The notes beneath the pieces are model-generated. The model was not told the origin of the DNA. It worked only from the letters and a program-made list of their open reading frames with translations, and searched no databases. Made by a program: the position numbers and the translations under genes. A stretch of 33,864 bases of DNA from Opitutaceae bacterium (GTDB taxonomy: Bacteria; Verrucomicrobiota; Verrucomicrobiia; Opitutales; Opitutaceae), in the NCBI GenBank assembly GCA_023269565.1, contig JAHFTD010000019.1, positions 1 to 33,864 of the forward strand, given 5' to 3'. Positions 1 through 10,628 of the stretch are shown here, piece after piece. Positions within the stretch are counted from its first letter, which is position 1; each line of letters opens with the position of its first letter.

Positions 1-182
1 ATCTGGCTCCACGCCTGCATGGTGCCCAAGGCCCACGGGAGAAAACTGAGGTGCATGATGAGCAAGCCCACCAATCTCTTCTCGCGTGGATGCAACGGCA
101 GGCGCTGGTTGCCGGCGCGAAATTTTTCGACCAGCGTCGGTGGCGGGACATCGAATGGCTGGTTGGGTTTCACGCGGGCCAC
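1..182 (-). CDS. Partial N-terminus of a probable membrane protein (O-antigen-ligase-like?), cut by window edge
   Basis: On the minus strand an open frame runs from a GTG at 180-182 to the window edge, about 60 codons with no stop. It reads VARVKPNQPFDVPPP, then a basic stretch (LHPREKRLVG), then the start of a hydrophobic segment (LLIMHLSFLPWALGTMQAWS). A charged cytoplasmic head before a first membrane helix is typical of polytopic membrane proteins. The helix ending resembles O-antigen ligase/polymerase proteins that I recall from Opitutaceae, but this is memory of a pattern, not an alignment. A second GTG at 171-173 is another possible start, and the frame also stays open upstream, so the start is uncertain. 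It follows the GspA/GspB-like pair on the same strand and could be co-transcribed with it. Confidence 0.45.
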   Translation of the reverse strand, partial: MARVKPNQPFDVPPPTLVEKFRAGNQRLPLHPREKRLVGLLIMHLSFLPWALGTMQAWSQ

Positions 183-350
183 GATAGGCCGGCGGAGGCG
201 GATTCGTCGAGAAGGATGTAGCGCCCCCCTCGGGTGTTTGCTATTTCCCGCAGCAATTACGTCTTGCGCGGCACTTTCAATGTGCACCCAGCCTTTTCTT
301 TCCGGCGCGCAAAGCTATTGGACAATGCGGATGGCAGCGGCGGCAGCCGC
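183..350. other. Non-coding gap with small hairpin after the gspB-like gene
   Basis: This gap lies between the gspB-like stop and the partial gene at the left edge. Just after the stop, on the minus strand, is a small GC stem (GCGGC-TGCC-GCCGC, near 334-347) with no T-run. It is therefore at best a weak terminator or pause site. A TTGAAA hexamer (minus strand, near 276-281) could be a -35 box for the leftmost gene, but I see no good -10 partner. Nothing else is recognisable. Confidence 0.3.
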
Positions 351-1106
351 TCAGAAATTCCGGAGGTAGGTGGCACCGTTTTGGTCTTCAAAACTGAGAG
401 TGCCGGCGGTGACGTTGATTAGCTTGAGGCCGTATTGGCGTTCGATGACGTCGTTGATCCGGTAGACGCGGTCGTTCATCAGCACCTTGCTGTCGGCGCC
501 GGCCGCCCGGATGCCTGTGACGCGCAGGCCGTCGATATATGCGAGCGCGTGCGGGTCAGGCTTTGGCTTGGCAACAACGACAGGCGCGACTGGCTGCTCG
601 GCCGGCTTGACCGGCTGCTCCGCCGGTCTGGCCGGTGGCTCCGCCGGCTTGACGGGAATTTCCACAGTTTTGACGGGTGTCTCCGCTGGCTTAATCGGAG
701 TTTCAGTTTTTCTGACCGGCTCCGGGGGCGTGACCTCGGGCTTGGCGGGTGCCGGCTCGGGGATGTTCAGGGTGAAGGTGGTGACCGCTGTGCCGGTGGC
801 AGCGGCAGCGCTCGCCGCCGGTTTCGGCGGAGTGGTTTGGGCTTGAGCGCTGGCAGTGCTGTCGGGGCGGACCGGTGGAGCCGGCTTTCTAAACGACCAG
901 GCCAGCACCCCGACCACCAGCAGCAAGCCGATGCCCCCGCCGACCAGGCCCAGTTTCATCATCTGGGCGTTGAAGCCCGCCGGCTTGGCCCGCTTGGTGA
1001 CGCGCATGGCGGGGGTGTCGTCGCCGACCGGCATGATCGGTAGCGGCGCGGGTTCACCGGTGCGTTGCCGCTGGGCCTTCTTGAGGGCGTCGTTGATCAG
1101 GCTCAT
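351..1106 (-). CDS. GspB-like secretion/assembly factor, single-pass inner-membrane protein
   Basis: The 251-residue product begins MSLINDALKKAQRQR, the N-terminal signature of GspB/ExeB-type proteins. A transmembrane helix spans about residues 52-71. A long proline/alanine/lysine-rich periplasmic linker (about 75-185) follows, containing six 7-residue repeats. The C-terminal domain (about 187-251) has the GspB-type ending, with a VLMNDRVYRINDVI-like strand and a final TYLRNF. In Aeromonas, ExeB works with the ATPase ExeA to place the type II secretin in the outer membrane through the peptidoglycan. Here the gene starts 7 bases after the ExeA-like stop, so the pair is an operon. No other type II secretion gene is in the window, so the partner machine (secretion, pilus or EPS export) is unknown. 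Confidence 0.85.
   Translation of the reverse strand: MSLINDALKKAQRQRTGEPAPLPIMPVGDDTPAMRVTKRAKPAGFNAQMMKLGLVGGGIGLLLVVGVLAWSFRKPAPPVRPDSTASAQAQTTPPKPAASAAAATGTAVTTFTLNIPEPAPAKPEVTPPEPVRKTETPIKPAETPVKTVEIPVKPAEPPARPAEQPVKPAEQPVAPVVVAKPKPDPHALAYIDGLRVTGIRAAGADSKVLMNDRVYRINDVIERQYGLKLINVTAGTLSFEDQNGATYLRNF
579..704 (-). repeat. Six 21-bp tandem repeats encoding a 7-residue EtPvKPA motif
   Basis: Within the gspB-like gene, residues 135-176 are six consecutive heptapeptides of the form E-x-P-(V/I/A)-(K/R/A)-(P/T)-(A/V): ETPIKPA, ETPVKTV, EIPVKPA, EPPARPA, EQPVKPA, EQPVAPV. They make a stiff, proline-rich periplasmic spacer. The exact 21-base period suggests growth by slippage or unequal recombination, so copy number may differ between strains. 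Confidence 0.85.
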
Positions 1107-1113
1107 GGGAACC

Positions 1114-1929
1114 TCAGTCGGTCAGCCGCTCCAGATCCTTGGAGGCGCGCCGGGCGTCCCAGAAGGTGATCTCCTCGGAGTCGCGGATGAAGGCCGCGAG
1201 CAGCGACTTGTCGCAAAGGTTGTTGATGATACGCGGGATTCCCCGGCTGGTCTGGTAAATCTGGCGCAGGGCCCAAGGTGTGAAACGCGGCCGGCCCATG
1301 CCGCCTGCCAGGGTCAGCCGGTGGTGGATGTAATGATCCATTTCCTCACGCGAGAACGGACGCAGTTCGTAATGCACCAGGATGCGCTGCCGGAGCTGTC
1401 GTAGCTCCTCCCGCGCCAGCTTCTCCTTCAGCTCCGGTTGACCGAGCAGCACGATCTGGAGGAGCTTCTGCTTGTCGGTCTCCAGATTAGACAACAGGCG
1501 CACCTGCTCGAACACCTCGAACGAAAGGTTCTGCGCCTCGTCGATGATCAGGACGATTTCCCGGCCTGCGGCAATTTTCTGGAGCAGCACCCGGTTCATC
1601 TGGACGACGAGGTCGCTCTTGCTGCGCGCCAGCTTGGTCTCACCCAGCTCGGTGAGGATGGCCTTCAGCATCTGCGTCTCGGTCATCCGCGGGTTGAGCA
1701 CGAGCGCCGTGTCGTAATGCGCCGGATTCAATTCGTTGAGGAACCGGCGGCACAAGGTGGTCTTGCCACACCCGACCTCGCCGACGAGCACAATGAACCC
1801 CTTCTTCTCCGCCACGCCGTATTTCAGGTGCTGCAGGGCCTCCTGATGGGTGGAGCTGAGATAAAGGAATTTGGGATCCGGAGTGATGTGGAATGGCATC
1901 TCCGTGAAGCCGTAGTAGCTCTGATACAT
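1114..1929 (-). CDS. ExeA/GspA-like AAA ATPase
   Basis: The 271-residue product starts MYQSYYGFTEMPFHITPDP, the typical start of ExeA/GspA-family ATPases. For this reason I use the ATG at 1927-1929 rather than the upstream in-frame ATG at 1983, whose extra 18 residues do not look conserved. Walker A is GEVGCGKTT (residues 50-58) and Walker B is VLIIDEAQ (about 126-133). The Q(R)LRQRI-type sensor region and C-terminal AAA lid are present, ending near RASKDLERLTD. There is no obvious transmembrane helix or peptidoglycan-binding domain, so it is shorter than Aeromonas ExeA and presumably attaches to the membrane through the GspB-like partner encoded 7 bases downstream. In known systems the ATPase powers secretin assembly. 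Similar ATPases also sit in EPS and exosortase clusters, so the role here remains open. Confidence 0.88.
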   Translation of the reverse strand: MYQSYYGFTEMPFHITPDPKFLYLSSTHQEALQHLKYGVAEKKGFIVLVGEVGCGKTTLCRRFLNELNPAHYDTALVLNPRMTETQMLKAILTELGETKLARSKSDLVVQMNRVLLQKIAAGREIVLIIDEAQNLSFEVFEQVRLLSNLETDKQKLLQIVLLGQPELKEKLAREELRQLRQRILVHYELRPFSREEMDHYIHHRLTLAGGMGRPRFTPWALRQIYQTSRGIPRIINNLCDKSLLAAFIRDSEEITFWDARRASKDLERLTD

Positions 1930-1998
1930 CGCCCGCCGAGTATTTGAGCCACCGCCGAAAAAGCACGCCAAAACCGTGTCCACTTGCCTTGAAAAAAG

Positions 1999-2027
1999 TT
2001 GCTTGGCCGCTGGGTCGCAGTTTTATC
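1999..2027 (+). promoter_or_regulatory. Possible weak promoter for the ftsB-like operon
   Basis: In the divergent gap between the ExeA-like gene and the FtsB-like gene there is TTGCTT (1999-2004), a 17-base spacer and TTTATC (2022-2027). Both boxes are imperfect. If used, transcription would begin near 2034, just upstream of the GTG start at 2044. That would exclude the TTG at 1999 as start codon. Confidence 0.25.
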
Positions 2028-2043
2028 ATCCTTACCGCCCCTC

Positions 2044-2331
2044 GTGAACTGGAGCAAACTAATCAACGGCACCTTCACCGCGCTTTTCGTCGCGGTCACT
2101 GTCTGGGCGGCCGCCTTCTTCATCCAGTTGCACCGCGACCTCACCGTGCTGCGCGCACAGGAGGCGGACAACCACCGCCGGCTCGCCGCGGCTGAAATTC
2201 GTCTCCGCGAGCAGGAGAAATACCTTGACGAATTGCGCCACGATCCCGCGCTGGTCGAGCGCATCATCCGCAAGAAACTTGGCTACGCCCGGGCCGGGGA
2301 GTTCGTGTTCCGCTTCGAGGAGTCGCGCTGA
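2044..2331 (+). CDS. FtsB/DivIC-family septum formation initiator-like protein
   Basis: The product is a short (95 residues) single-pass protein. A short N-terminus (VNWSKLINGTF) is followed by a membrane helix (about residues 10-27, TALFVAVTVWAAAFFIQL). An Ala/Glu/Arg-rich coiled coil follows (about 28-67), then the family-type ending RDPxLVERIIRKKLGYARAGEFVFRF, seen here as HDPALVERIIRKKLGYA. FtsB/DivIC proteins bind FtsL and FtsQ in the divisome and help trigger septal peptidoglycan synthesis. I chose the GTG at 2044; an in-frame TTG at 1999 would add 15 residues. No clear ribosome binding site is seen for either start. It is the first gene of a plus-strand run, 6 bases before the pyrophosphorylase gene. 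Confidence 0.85.
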   Translation: MNWSKLINGTFTALFVAVTVWAAAFFIQLHRDLTVLRAQEADNHRRLAAAEIRLREQEKYLDELRHDPALVERIIRKKLGYARAGEFVFRFEESR

Positions 2332-2337
2332 CTTCGC

Positions 2338-3762
2338 ATGAATGCCCACGAAATCATCGCCGCCTACCAGCGTGCCGGCCAGGGTCAGGTCTTCGCCTTC
2401 TGGGAGCGACTCGACTCCGCTTCGCGGGCCGACCTGCTGGCGCAGGCCGCCGAAATTGAACTCGCCGAGATCGAGAGCCTGCATCGCACACTCGGGGTCG
2501 GTGGCGGCGCCGCGGCGCTGCGGCTCAACGAGCTCCAACCTGCGCCCTGCACGCGATTGCCCGGCCGCGGGGGCAATGTCACCGCCTGGAACCGCGCCCG
2601 CGCGGCCGGCGAGGCTGCGTTGCGCGGCGGTCATGTGGCGGCGTTTACTGTGGCCGGCGGACAGGGCACCCGGCTCGGCTTCGACGGACCCAAGGGCACC
2701 TTCGCCATCACGCCGGTCCGCGGGAAGTCGCTCTTCCAGGTGTTCGCCGAGAAAATCGCCGCGGCGGGGCGCCACTACGGCCGGCCGCTGCACTGGTTCA
2801 TCCTAACCAGCCACGCCAACCACGAGCAGACGGCAAATTATTTCTCTGCCCATCGCTTCTTCAACCTGGATCGGAACCGGGTTCATTTCCTCCGCCAGGG
2901 AAGGATGCCGGCGGTGGATTTCTCCGGGAAAATCCTCCTTGAAACCATCGGCGGCATCGCGCTCAACCCCGACGGGCACGGCGGCTCGCTGCGGGCGCTG
3001 CACCGCAGCGGTGCGCTTGATCTGCTGAAGTCGGAAGGTGTCGATACGCTCAGCTACTTCCAAGTCGACAACCCTCTCGTCCGCTGCATCGACCCGGCGT
3101 TTCTCGGTTTCCACCTGCTGGGCGACTCGGAGATGTCGAGCAAGATGGTGCCTAAGGTATATCCCGAGGAAAAAGTCGGACTCTTCTGCCTCGGCGCCGG
3201 CCAGCTCGGTGTCGTGGAATACAGCGACATGCCCCCGGCGATGCAGCGCGAGACCACCCTCGACGGTCGGCTGCGCTTCGACGCGGGCAATATCGCTGTG
3301 CACATCCTCGCCCGCGAGTTCGCCCGGAGGATGGCCACGGGAGGCGATGGCGCCGCGCTGTCCTTTCACCGCGCCGACAAGAAGATCTCCGGCGTTGATG
3401 CCGCCGGCCGTCCAGTGGAGCCGGAGCGGCCCAACGGCATCAAGTTCGAGATGTTCGTCTTCGACGCGCTGTCCTTCGCGCGCAACCCGCAACTCGTCGA
3501 GACCAGCCGCGCCGACGAGTTCAGCCCGGTCAAAAACGCCGAGGGCGTGGATTCACCCCGCACCGCGCGGGAAGACCAGCTCCGGCAGTTCGCCCGCTGG
3601 TTTCGGGCCGCCGGGGTCGGGATCGAAACCGACGCCACCGGACTGCCCTCCCTGCCCATCGAGGTGTCGCCGCTGTTCGGTTACGATGAGCCGACGTTTC
3701 TCGAGGCTTGGAATAAATTGTCGCCCCCGCCTGTTGTCTCCACCGGAATGTATCTCGAATGA
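2338..3762 (+). CDS. UAP1-like UDP-sugar pyrophosphorylase (UDPGP type 1 family)
   Basis: The 474-residue product is an NTP-dependent sugar-1-phosphate uridylyltransferase, cytoplasmic. The nucleotide-binding motif AGGQGTRLGFDGPKG is at residues 106-120, in the L-G-x-x-x-P-K-G form typical of eukaryote-type UDP-GlcNAc/UDP-GalNAc pyrophosphorylases. Later segments (a FLRQGRMPAVDFSGKI-like strand, NPDGHGGSLRAL, YFQVDNPLVR, VVEYSDMP) match the order in UAP1, as does the helical N-terminus. It is unrelated in sequence to bacterial GlmU or GalU. Whether it uses GlcNAc-1-P, GalNAc-1-P or Glc-1-P cannot be read from sequence. Its stop overlaps the mutase start by four bases (ATGA), implying translational coupling and that the two enzymes share Glc-1-P or a related hexose-phosphate pool. 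Confidence 0.88.
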   Translation: MNAHEIIAAYQRAGQGQVFAFWERLDSASRADLLAQAAEIELAEIESLHRTLGVGGGAAALRLNELQPAPCTRLPGRGGNVTAWNRARAAGEAALRGGHVAAFTVAGGQGTRLGFDGPKGTFAITPVRGKSLFQVFAEKIAAAGRHYGRPLHWFILTSHANHEQTANYFSAHRFFNLDRNRVHFLRQGRMPAVDFSGKILLETIGGIALNPDGHGGSLRALHRSGALDLLKSEGVDTLSYFQVDNPLVRCIDPAFLGFHLLGDSEMSSKMVPKVYPEEKVGLFCLGAGQLGVVEYSDMPPAMQRETTLDGRLRFDAGNIAVHILAREFARRMATGGDGAALSFHRADKKISGVDAAGRPVEPERPNGIKFEMFVFDALSFARNPQLVETSRADEFSPVKNAEGVDSPRTAREDQLRQFARWFRAAGVGIETDATGLPSLPIEVSPLFGYDEPTFLEAWNKLSPPPVVSTGMYLE

Positions 3763-5714
3763 CCGCGAACTTGCTTGCCCAAATCCAAGCCGCCGTCGCG
3801 GCCGGACAGTTGCTACCGGCCGTTGGCGAGAACCTCTCTGTCTGGGCGCAGGCCGGCCTTCCCCCGTGGGCGCAGCAAAGCATCGCCGAGCTTGTCGACC
3901 GCAGCGAGTGGAGCGAGCTGAACGACCGCTTCTACCGCTACCTTGAATTCGGCACCGGCGGCATGCGCGGCCGCACGGTCGGCGCGGTTTGCGCCGCCGT
4001 CGAGACTGGGCGACCCGACCCGCTGGGGGCCCCGGAGCACGCCGGGGTTGGCAGCAACATGCTCAACGATTTCACGCTGCTACGCGCCACCCTTGGGCTG
4101 CACCGCTATGTGCGCCGCCACCTTGCCAGTCGCGGTGGCAACGTCCGGCCGCGCCTCGTCATCGCGCATGATGTCCGCTATTTCTCCCGACACTTTTGCG
4201 AACTGGCCGCGTCGGCTTGGACACGACTCGGCGGCGAGGCGTTCGTCTTCGCCGGCCCGCGCTCGACGCCCCAGCTCAGCTATTCTGTCCGCTGGCTCAA
4301 TGCGCACTGCGGCGTCGTTGTCACCGCCAGCCACAATCCGCCGCACGACAACGGCTACAAGGCCTACTTCGACGACGGGGCGCAGGTGGTCCCGCCGCAC
4401 GACCAGGGTATCATCGCCGAAGTCAACGCGGTGCCGCTGGCCGCCGTCTTTGAATTTCTCGGGAAAAATCTCGGCCAGGTCACGACGCTTGGGCACGAGG
4501 CGGACGCCGCCTATCTCGCCGTGGCGGCGCAGGCGGTCATCGATCCGGCGACGTTGCGCCAGGCGAAGCTGCGCGCAGTCTACACCAGCATCCACGGAGT
4601 GGGCGGCGTGGCCACGGTGCCGCTGCTGCTCCACGCCGGGGTCGAGGTCACCGAGGTGCCCGAGCAGGCGGCGTTTGATCCGCGGTTTCCCACCGTCAAG
4701 TCACCGAATCCAGAGAACGCCGAGGCGCTCGCGCGCGCCGTGGCATTGGCCGAGCAGGGAGGACACGAAGTCGTCATGGCCACCGATCCCGACGGCGACC
4801 GCATGGGTGCCGCCGTGCGCAATTGCGCCGGGCGGATGGAGCTGCTGACCGGCAACCAGATCGGTGCCTTGCTGGCCGACTACCGCGTCACGAAATACAA
4901 GGAGCTCGGCTGGATTCCCCGCGCCGGCACTTCTGCGGCCTGTCTGATCAAGACTTTTGTCACCACGCCGCTGCAGGACGCCATCGGCCGCGCGCACGGC
5001 GTGAAGGTTATCAACACGCTTACCGGCTTCAAATGGATCGCGGCCAAGATGCGCGGCTACGAGCAGAAACTGGCCGCGGCGATGAGCCCCGGTTTCAACT
5101 ACGACGCCACTCCCTTTCGCGAGCGCGCCGCACTCCTGCAACAGCACAGCACGTTCTACCTCTTTGGCACCGAGGAGAGCTACGGCTACCTGCCCAACGA
5201 TTTTCTGCGCGACAAGGACGGCAACGCTGCCTGCCTGATGTTCGCCGAACTCTGTGCTTGGGTGAAGGCCCGCAAGCTTACAGTGCCAGAGTATCTCGAT
5301 GAGATCTACCTCCGTTGCGGCTTCTTCCTCGAGGGCGTGATCAACCTCTACTACGAGGGCGCCACCGGCGCCGCGAAGATCCGGCGAATCCTGGATGACT
5401 ATCGCGCCGATCCGCCTCGGACCTTCGGCGGCGTGCGGGTCGAACGGTTCCAAGACTTCGGGCGCGAGAAATTTCACGATGCCGATGGCGAGCTAATCCC
5501 GGCGCAGGATCTTTATGTGGTCACCCTGTCCAACGGCTATTCCTTCGCCGCGCGCGGCAGCGGCACCGAACCGAAGATGAAATTCTACCTCTTCGCGCAG
5601 GAGCCGGCCGCCAGCGCCGCCGACCTGCCCGCGGCCAAGGCCAAGGCCAAGGCCACGCTCGACGTCCTCAAGGCGCTCATCGAAGCCGACGCCCGGCGCC
5701 GGGCCGGTGCCTGA
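3759..5714 (+). CDS. Phosphoglucomutase/phosphomannomutase, PGM2-like
   Basis: The 651-residue product is an alpha-D-phosphohexomutase with four recognisable domains. The N-terminal FGTGGMRG motif contacts the substrate. The phosphoserine loop TASHNPPHDNGYK has the catalytic Ser at 191. The Mg-binding loop DPDGDRMG is at residues 343-350. The sugar-specificity loop GTEESYGYLPNDF follows, and the C-terminal phosphate loop RGSGTEPKMK starts at residue 599. Length and the LGAPEHAGVGSN segment place it in the PGM2/Bacillus PgcA group rather than the E. coli Pgm group. It interconverts Glc-1-P and Glc-6-P (or mannose or pentose phosphates). Start: the ATG overlaps the previous stop as ATGA. It could join glycogen breakdown by the neighbouring phosphorylase to glycolysis and to UDP-sugar synthesis. 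Confidence 0.93.
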   Translation: MTANLLAQIQAAVAAGQLLPAVGENLSVWAQAGLPPWAQQSIAELVDRSEWSELNDRFYRYLEFGTGGMRGRTVGAVCAAVETGRPDPLGAPEHAGVGSNMLNDFTLLRATLGLHRYVRRHLASRGGNVRPRLVIAHDVRYFSRHFCELAASAWTRLGGEAFVFAGPRSTPQLSYSVRWLNAHCGVVVTASHNPPHDNGYKAYFDDGAQVVPPHDQGIIAEVNAVPLAAVFEFLGKNLGQVTTLGHEADAAYLAVAAQAVIDPATLRQAKLRAVYTSIHGVGGVATVPLLLHAGVEVTEVPEQAAFDPRFPTVKSPNPENAEALARAVALAEQGGHEVVMATDPDGDRMGAAVRNCAGRMELLTGNQIGALLADYRVTKYKELGWIPRAGTSAACLIKTFVTTPLQDAIGRAHGVKVINTLTGFKWIAAKMRGYEQKLAAAMSPGFNYDATPFRERAALLQQHSTFYLFGTEESYGYLPNDFLRDKDGNAACLMFAELCAWVKARKLTVPEYLDEIYLRCGFFLEGVINLYYEGATGAAKIRRILDDYRADPPRTFGGVRVERFQDFGREKFHDADGELIPAQDLYVVTLSNGYSFAARGSGTEPKMKFYLFAQEPAASAADLPAAKAKAKATLDVLKALIEADARRRAGA

Positions 5715-5732
5715 ATTACGGACCGCACCATT

Positions 5733-8159
5733 GTGAACGAGAGCAGGCAGCATCTTGTCCTGTTTGCGGTATTTACCGGTTTGGGCGCAATGTTCATCTG
5801 CTGGCAGCGCGACGAGGCGCAGCCACCGGCGACATTCATCGCTTTTGACCGTGCTGGCTATCGAGCCCCGATCTATATTGAGCAGGAGGCGGGGGAAGGC
5901 GGGATGCGGGCGGCCCGGTTGCTTCAGCATACGCTGGCCACGGCGTCGGGTTGGCATCCGGGGACATTTCCGATTCAGCTGGACGGGAAGATAGGCGCGC
6001 GGGCCCGGGGAATCTTTCTATCCGTCCGTCCGGATAGTTCAACGAGGGCGGCCCTGTCTTTTCCTGTCAGCTATTCCATTGCCGCAGGCCGGTTGACCAT
6101 CATGAGCAAAACGTCTGAGACCTTGGAATCAGCGGTCAGTTGGTTTCTGGAAAAGGAACTGGGCGCGCACTGGTTCATGCCCGGCCCGCTCGGGGAACAC
6201 GTGCCGCGACGCGAATCACTTATCCTCGGCGACAAGACGGAATCGATTATTCCCTCCTTTATCTCCCGCGATTTAGGCGGATTTGTTTCACCGGTAGAAA
6301 ATGAGTGGTCCACCCGCAACCGGTTGCAGGTGCTCTTCGAGCATCGGCACAGCATGAGCGCGGTTTTCCAACCCGAAGATTTACGCCAGCATCCCGAACT
6401 CGCACCCGTGCTCGGCGGGCGGTCCTTTTTCCCCGGAGAAGAGAAGCAGCATAACTGGCAGCCGAATTTCACCGCACCGTTCGCGGCGGGGCACGCCGCC
6501 GCCGTGCTGAATCGCTGGCTCGATGAATCCCCGACGCGCCTGTCCGTTCCACTGGCGATTAATGACAGCTACCGCTTCGACCAATCGACGGCCACGCGCG
6601 AGCTGCTCGACCCGCCGCGATATTTCCGCGGCCGGCCCGATTACTCGGATCTCCTGTTCGGTTTCATCAACCGGGTGGCGGCGGAGGTCGCCCGCACGCA
6701 TCCCGACCGCTACCTCACCACCTACGCCTACTACTGGACGGAGGACACCCCGCGATTTCGGGTGGAACCGAATGTGGTGCCTTACCTGACCGCGGATCGC
6801 AGCCAGTGGTTCGACCCGGCAAACGCGGCGGAGGACCGGCAACTCATCGCGCGCTGGCTGGCCGCCGGGCCGCGCGAGGTCGGTATTTACGACTATTACT
6901 ACGGCGCGCCTTTCCTCGTGCCGCGACCGACCCTCTACACCGTGGCGCAATCGATTCCCTATGCCCATCAGGCCGGCGTGCGGGCGTTTTTCGCTGAGAC
7001 GCATCCCAATTGGGGGCTCGACGGCCCCAAGCTCTGGCTCGCCGCGCAACTGCTGTGGGACGCGCGGCAGGATCCATTTCGGCTGCTCGACACCTATTAC
7101 CGCGAGTTCTGGCAAGAAGCCGCCGGGCCGATGCGCGAGTATTTTGAAACCTGCGATGCCCAGTGGCTGGCCCAGCCCCGCCCGGCTTACTGGCTGAAAT
7201 ATTACAAGGACGAACACCAATATCTGCTCTATCCCGCGACGGCGCGGCTCGCGCTTCGGCAGAGACTCACGGCCGCCGCGGCGCTTGCCAAATCACGCGA
7301 GGTGCGCGAACGCGTGGAGTTTGTCCGCGCCGCATTCGCGGCGAGCGAGGCCTTCATCGAATTCTGCGAGTTGCGCGACCAACTGGCGCGCGACGTGCTC
7401 GATCCGGCCTCCTCTCCCAGGCGCATCGCACGCGACACACGGCGCCATCGGCAGGCGAGGACGGCGCTGCCTGGGATATTCGCCGCTCTGCAGACGCGAT
7501 ATCCACTGGCGCTCGGCGGCAGCTTGCCGGAAGAATACCTGCGCAACAACCCACTCGGTGCCGCGGTGGCGCGCCTGCAAACAGAGGGCGGAGAGCTCTT
7601 GAATGAATTGACCGGCGAATTCCCCGAAGTAACCGCGTTGGGCAAACAATCCGTGGCGCCGGCCGGCCGGCCGTTGGCGCTCGACGGAGAACTGCAGACA
7701 GTGCGGCTGACGCCTGGGTTCGACTCGAGGACGCTTAATTGGACGCTGGCCGGTCAATGGCAGGGTTACGGCGAGCCGGTGGAGTTGCGGAAAGTATCTC
7801 TCGTTCCCGGCTCCGCGCAGAACGCGCTGCGCTGGGAGGGTTGCAAGCAGGAGACGCTTGCGCAGTGGCATGCGGCGGAGCCGGGCGCGCTCTACGCCGC
7901 CACGGCGCATGTGCGCGGCAAGGTGAGTCCGGGCAACCACACATTCCTTATGGTCATCTTCCTCGACAGTGCGGGACGTTACCTCGGACTCGGCCGGACT
8001 ATGCGGCTGCCAATCGGGGATTGGACGGTGGGAGTCGCTCTAACGGTTCGCGTTCGCGCGCCGGCCAATGCACACCGGATCGGCTTCGGCGTGCGTGTGC
8101 TCAACCAAGTGAACGACGACTTCGCCGAATTCAGTCAGCTACGGTTGGAGCAACTGTGA
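5733..8159 (+). CDS. Membrane-anchored DUF4838 protein (alpha-glucuronidase-like fold)
   Basis: The 808-residue product starts at a GTG 18 bases after the mutase gene. An N-terminal hydrophobic segment (about residues 7-25) with no clear cleavage site suggests a membrane anchor or uncleaved signal. Residues about 40-160 resemble the N-terminal domain of alpha-glucuronidases (the SWFLEKELGAHWFMPG segment). Residues about 180-480 are DUF4838: an RNRLQVLFEHRH segment, many Tyr/Trp residues, YLTTYAYYWTEDTPRF, IYDYYYG and ETHPNWGLDGP, followed by the helical LWLAAQLLWDARQDP region. About 640-808 looks like a beta-rich carbohydrate-binding-type domain. DUF4838 proteins are thought to be glycoside-hydrolase-like and are common in polysaccharide-degrading Verrucomicrobiota, but the substrate is unknown. 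Neighbouring sugar-phosphate genes fit a carbohydrate role. Confidence 0.8.
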   Translation: MNESRQHLVLFAVFTGLGAMFICWQRDEAQPPATFIAFDRAGYRAPIYIEQEAGEGGMRAARLLQHTLATASGWHPGTFPIQLDGKIGARARGIFLSVRPDSSTRAALSFPVSYSIAAGRLTIMSKTSETLESAVSWFLEKELGAHWFMPGPLGEHVPRRESLILGDKTESIIPSFISRDLGGFVSPVENEWSTRNRLQVLFEHRHSMSAVFQPEDLRQHPELAPVLGGRSFFPGEEKQHNWQPNFTAPFAAGHAAAVLNRWLDESPTRLSVPLAINDSYRFDQSTATRELLDPPRYFRGRPDYSDLLFGFINRVAAEVARTHPDRYLTTYAYYWTEDTPRFRVEPNVVPYLTADRSQWFDPANAAEDRQLIARWLAAGPREVGIYDYYYGAPFLVPRPTLYTVAQSIPYAHQAGVRAFFAETHPNWGLDGPKLWLAAQLLWDARQDPFRLLDTYYREFWQEAAGPMREYFETCDAQWLAQPRPAYWLKYYKDEHQYLLYPATARLALRQRLTAAAALAKSREVRERVEFVRAAFAASEAFIEFCELRDQLARDVLDPASSPRRIARDTRRHRQARTALPGIFAALQTRYPLALGGSLPEEYLRNNPLGAAVARLQTEGGELLNELTGEFPEVTALGKQSVAPAGRPLALDGELQTVRLTPGFDSRTLNWTLAGQWQGYGEPVELRKVSLVPGSAQNALRWEGCKQETLAQWHAAEPGALYAATAHVRGKVSPGNHTFLMVIFLDSAGRYLGLGRTMRLPIGDWTVGVALTVRVRAPANAHRIGFGVRVLNQVNDDFAEFSQLRLEQL

Positions 8160-8177
8160 TGAACCGTAGCGAGTGTC

Positions 8178-10628
<2,451 letters not shown>

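Noticed and set aside
1-369. Plus-strand frame at the left end (116 codons)
   Set aside because: Composition is random-looking and it lies over the minus-strand membrane-protein start and the end of the GspB-like gene.
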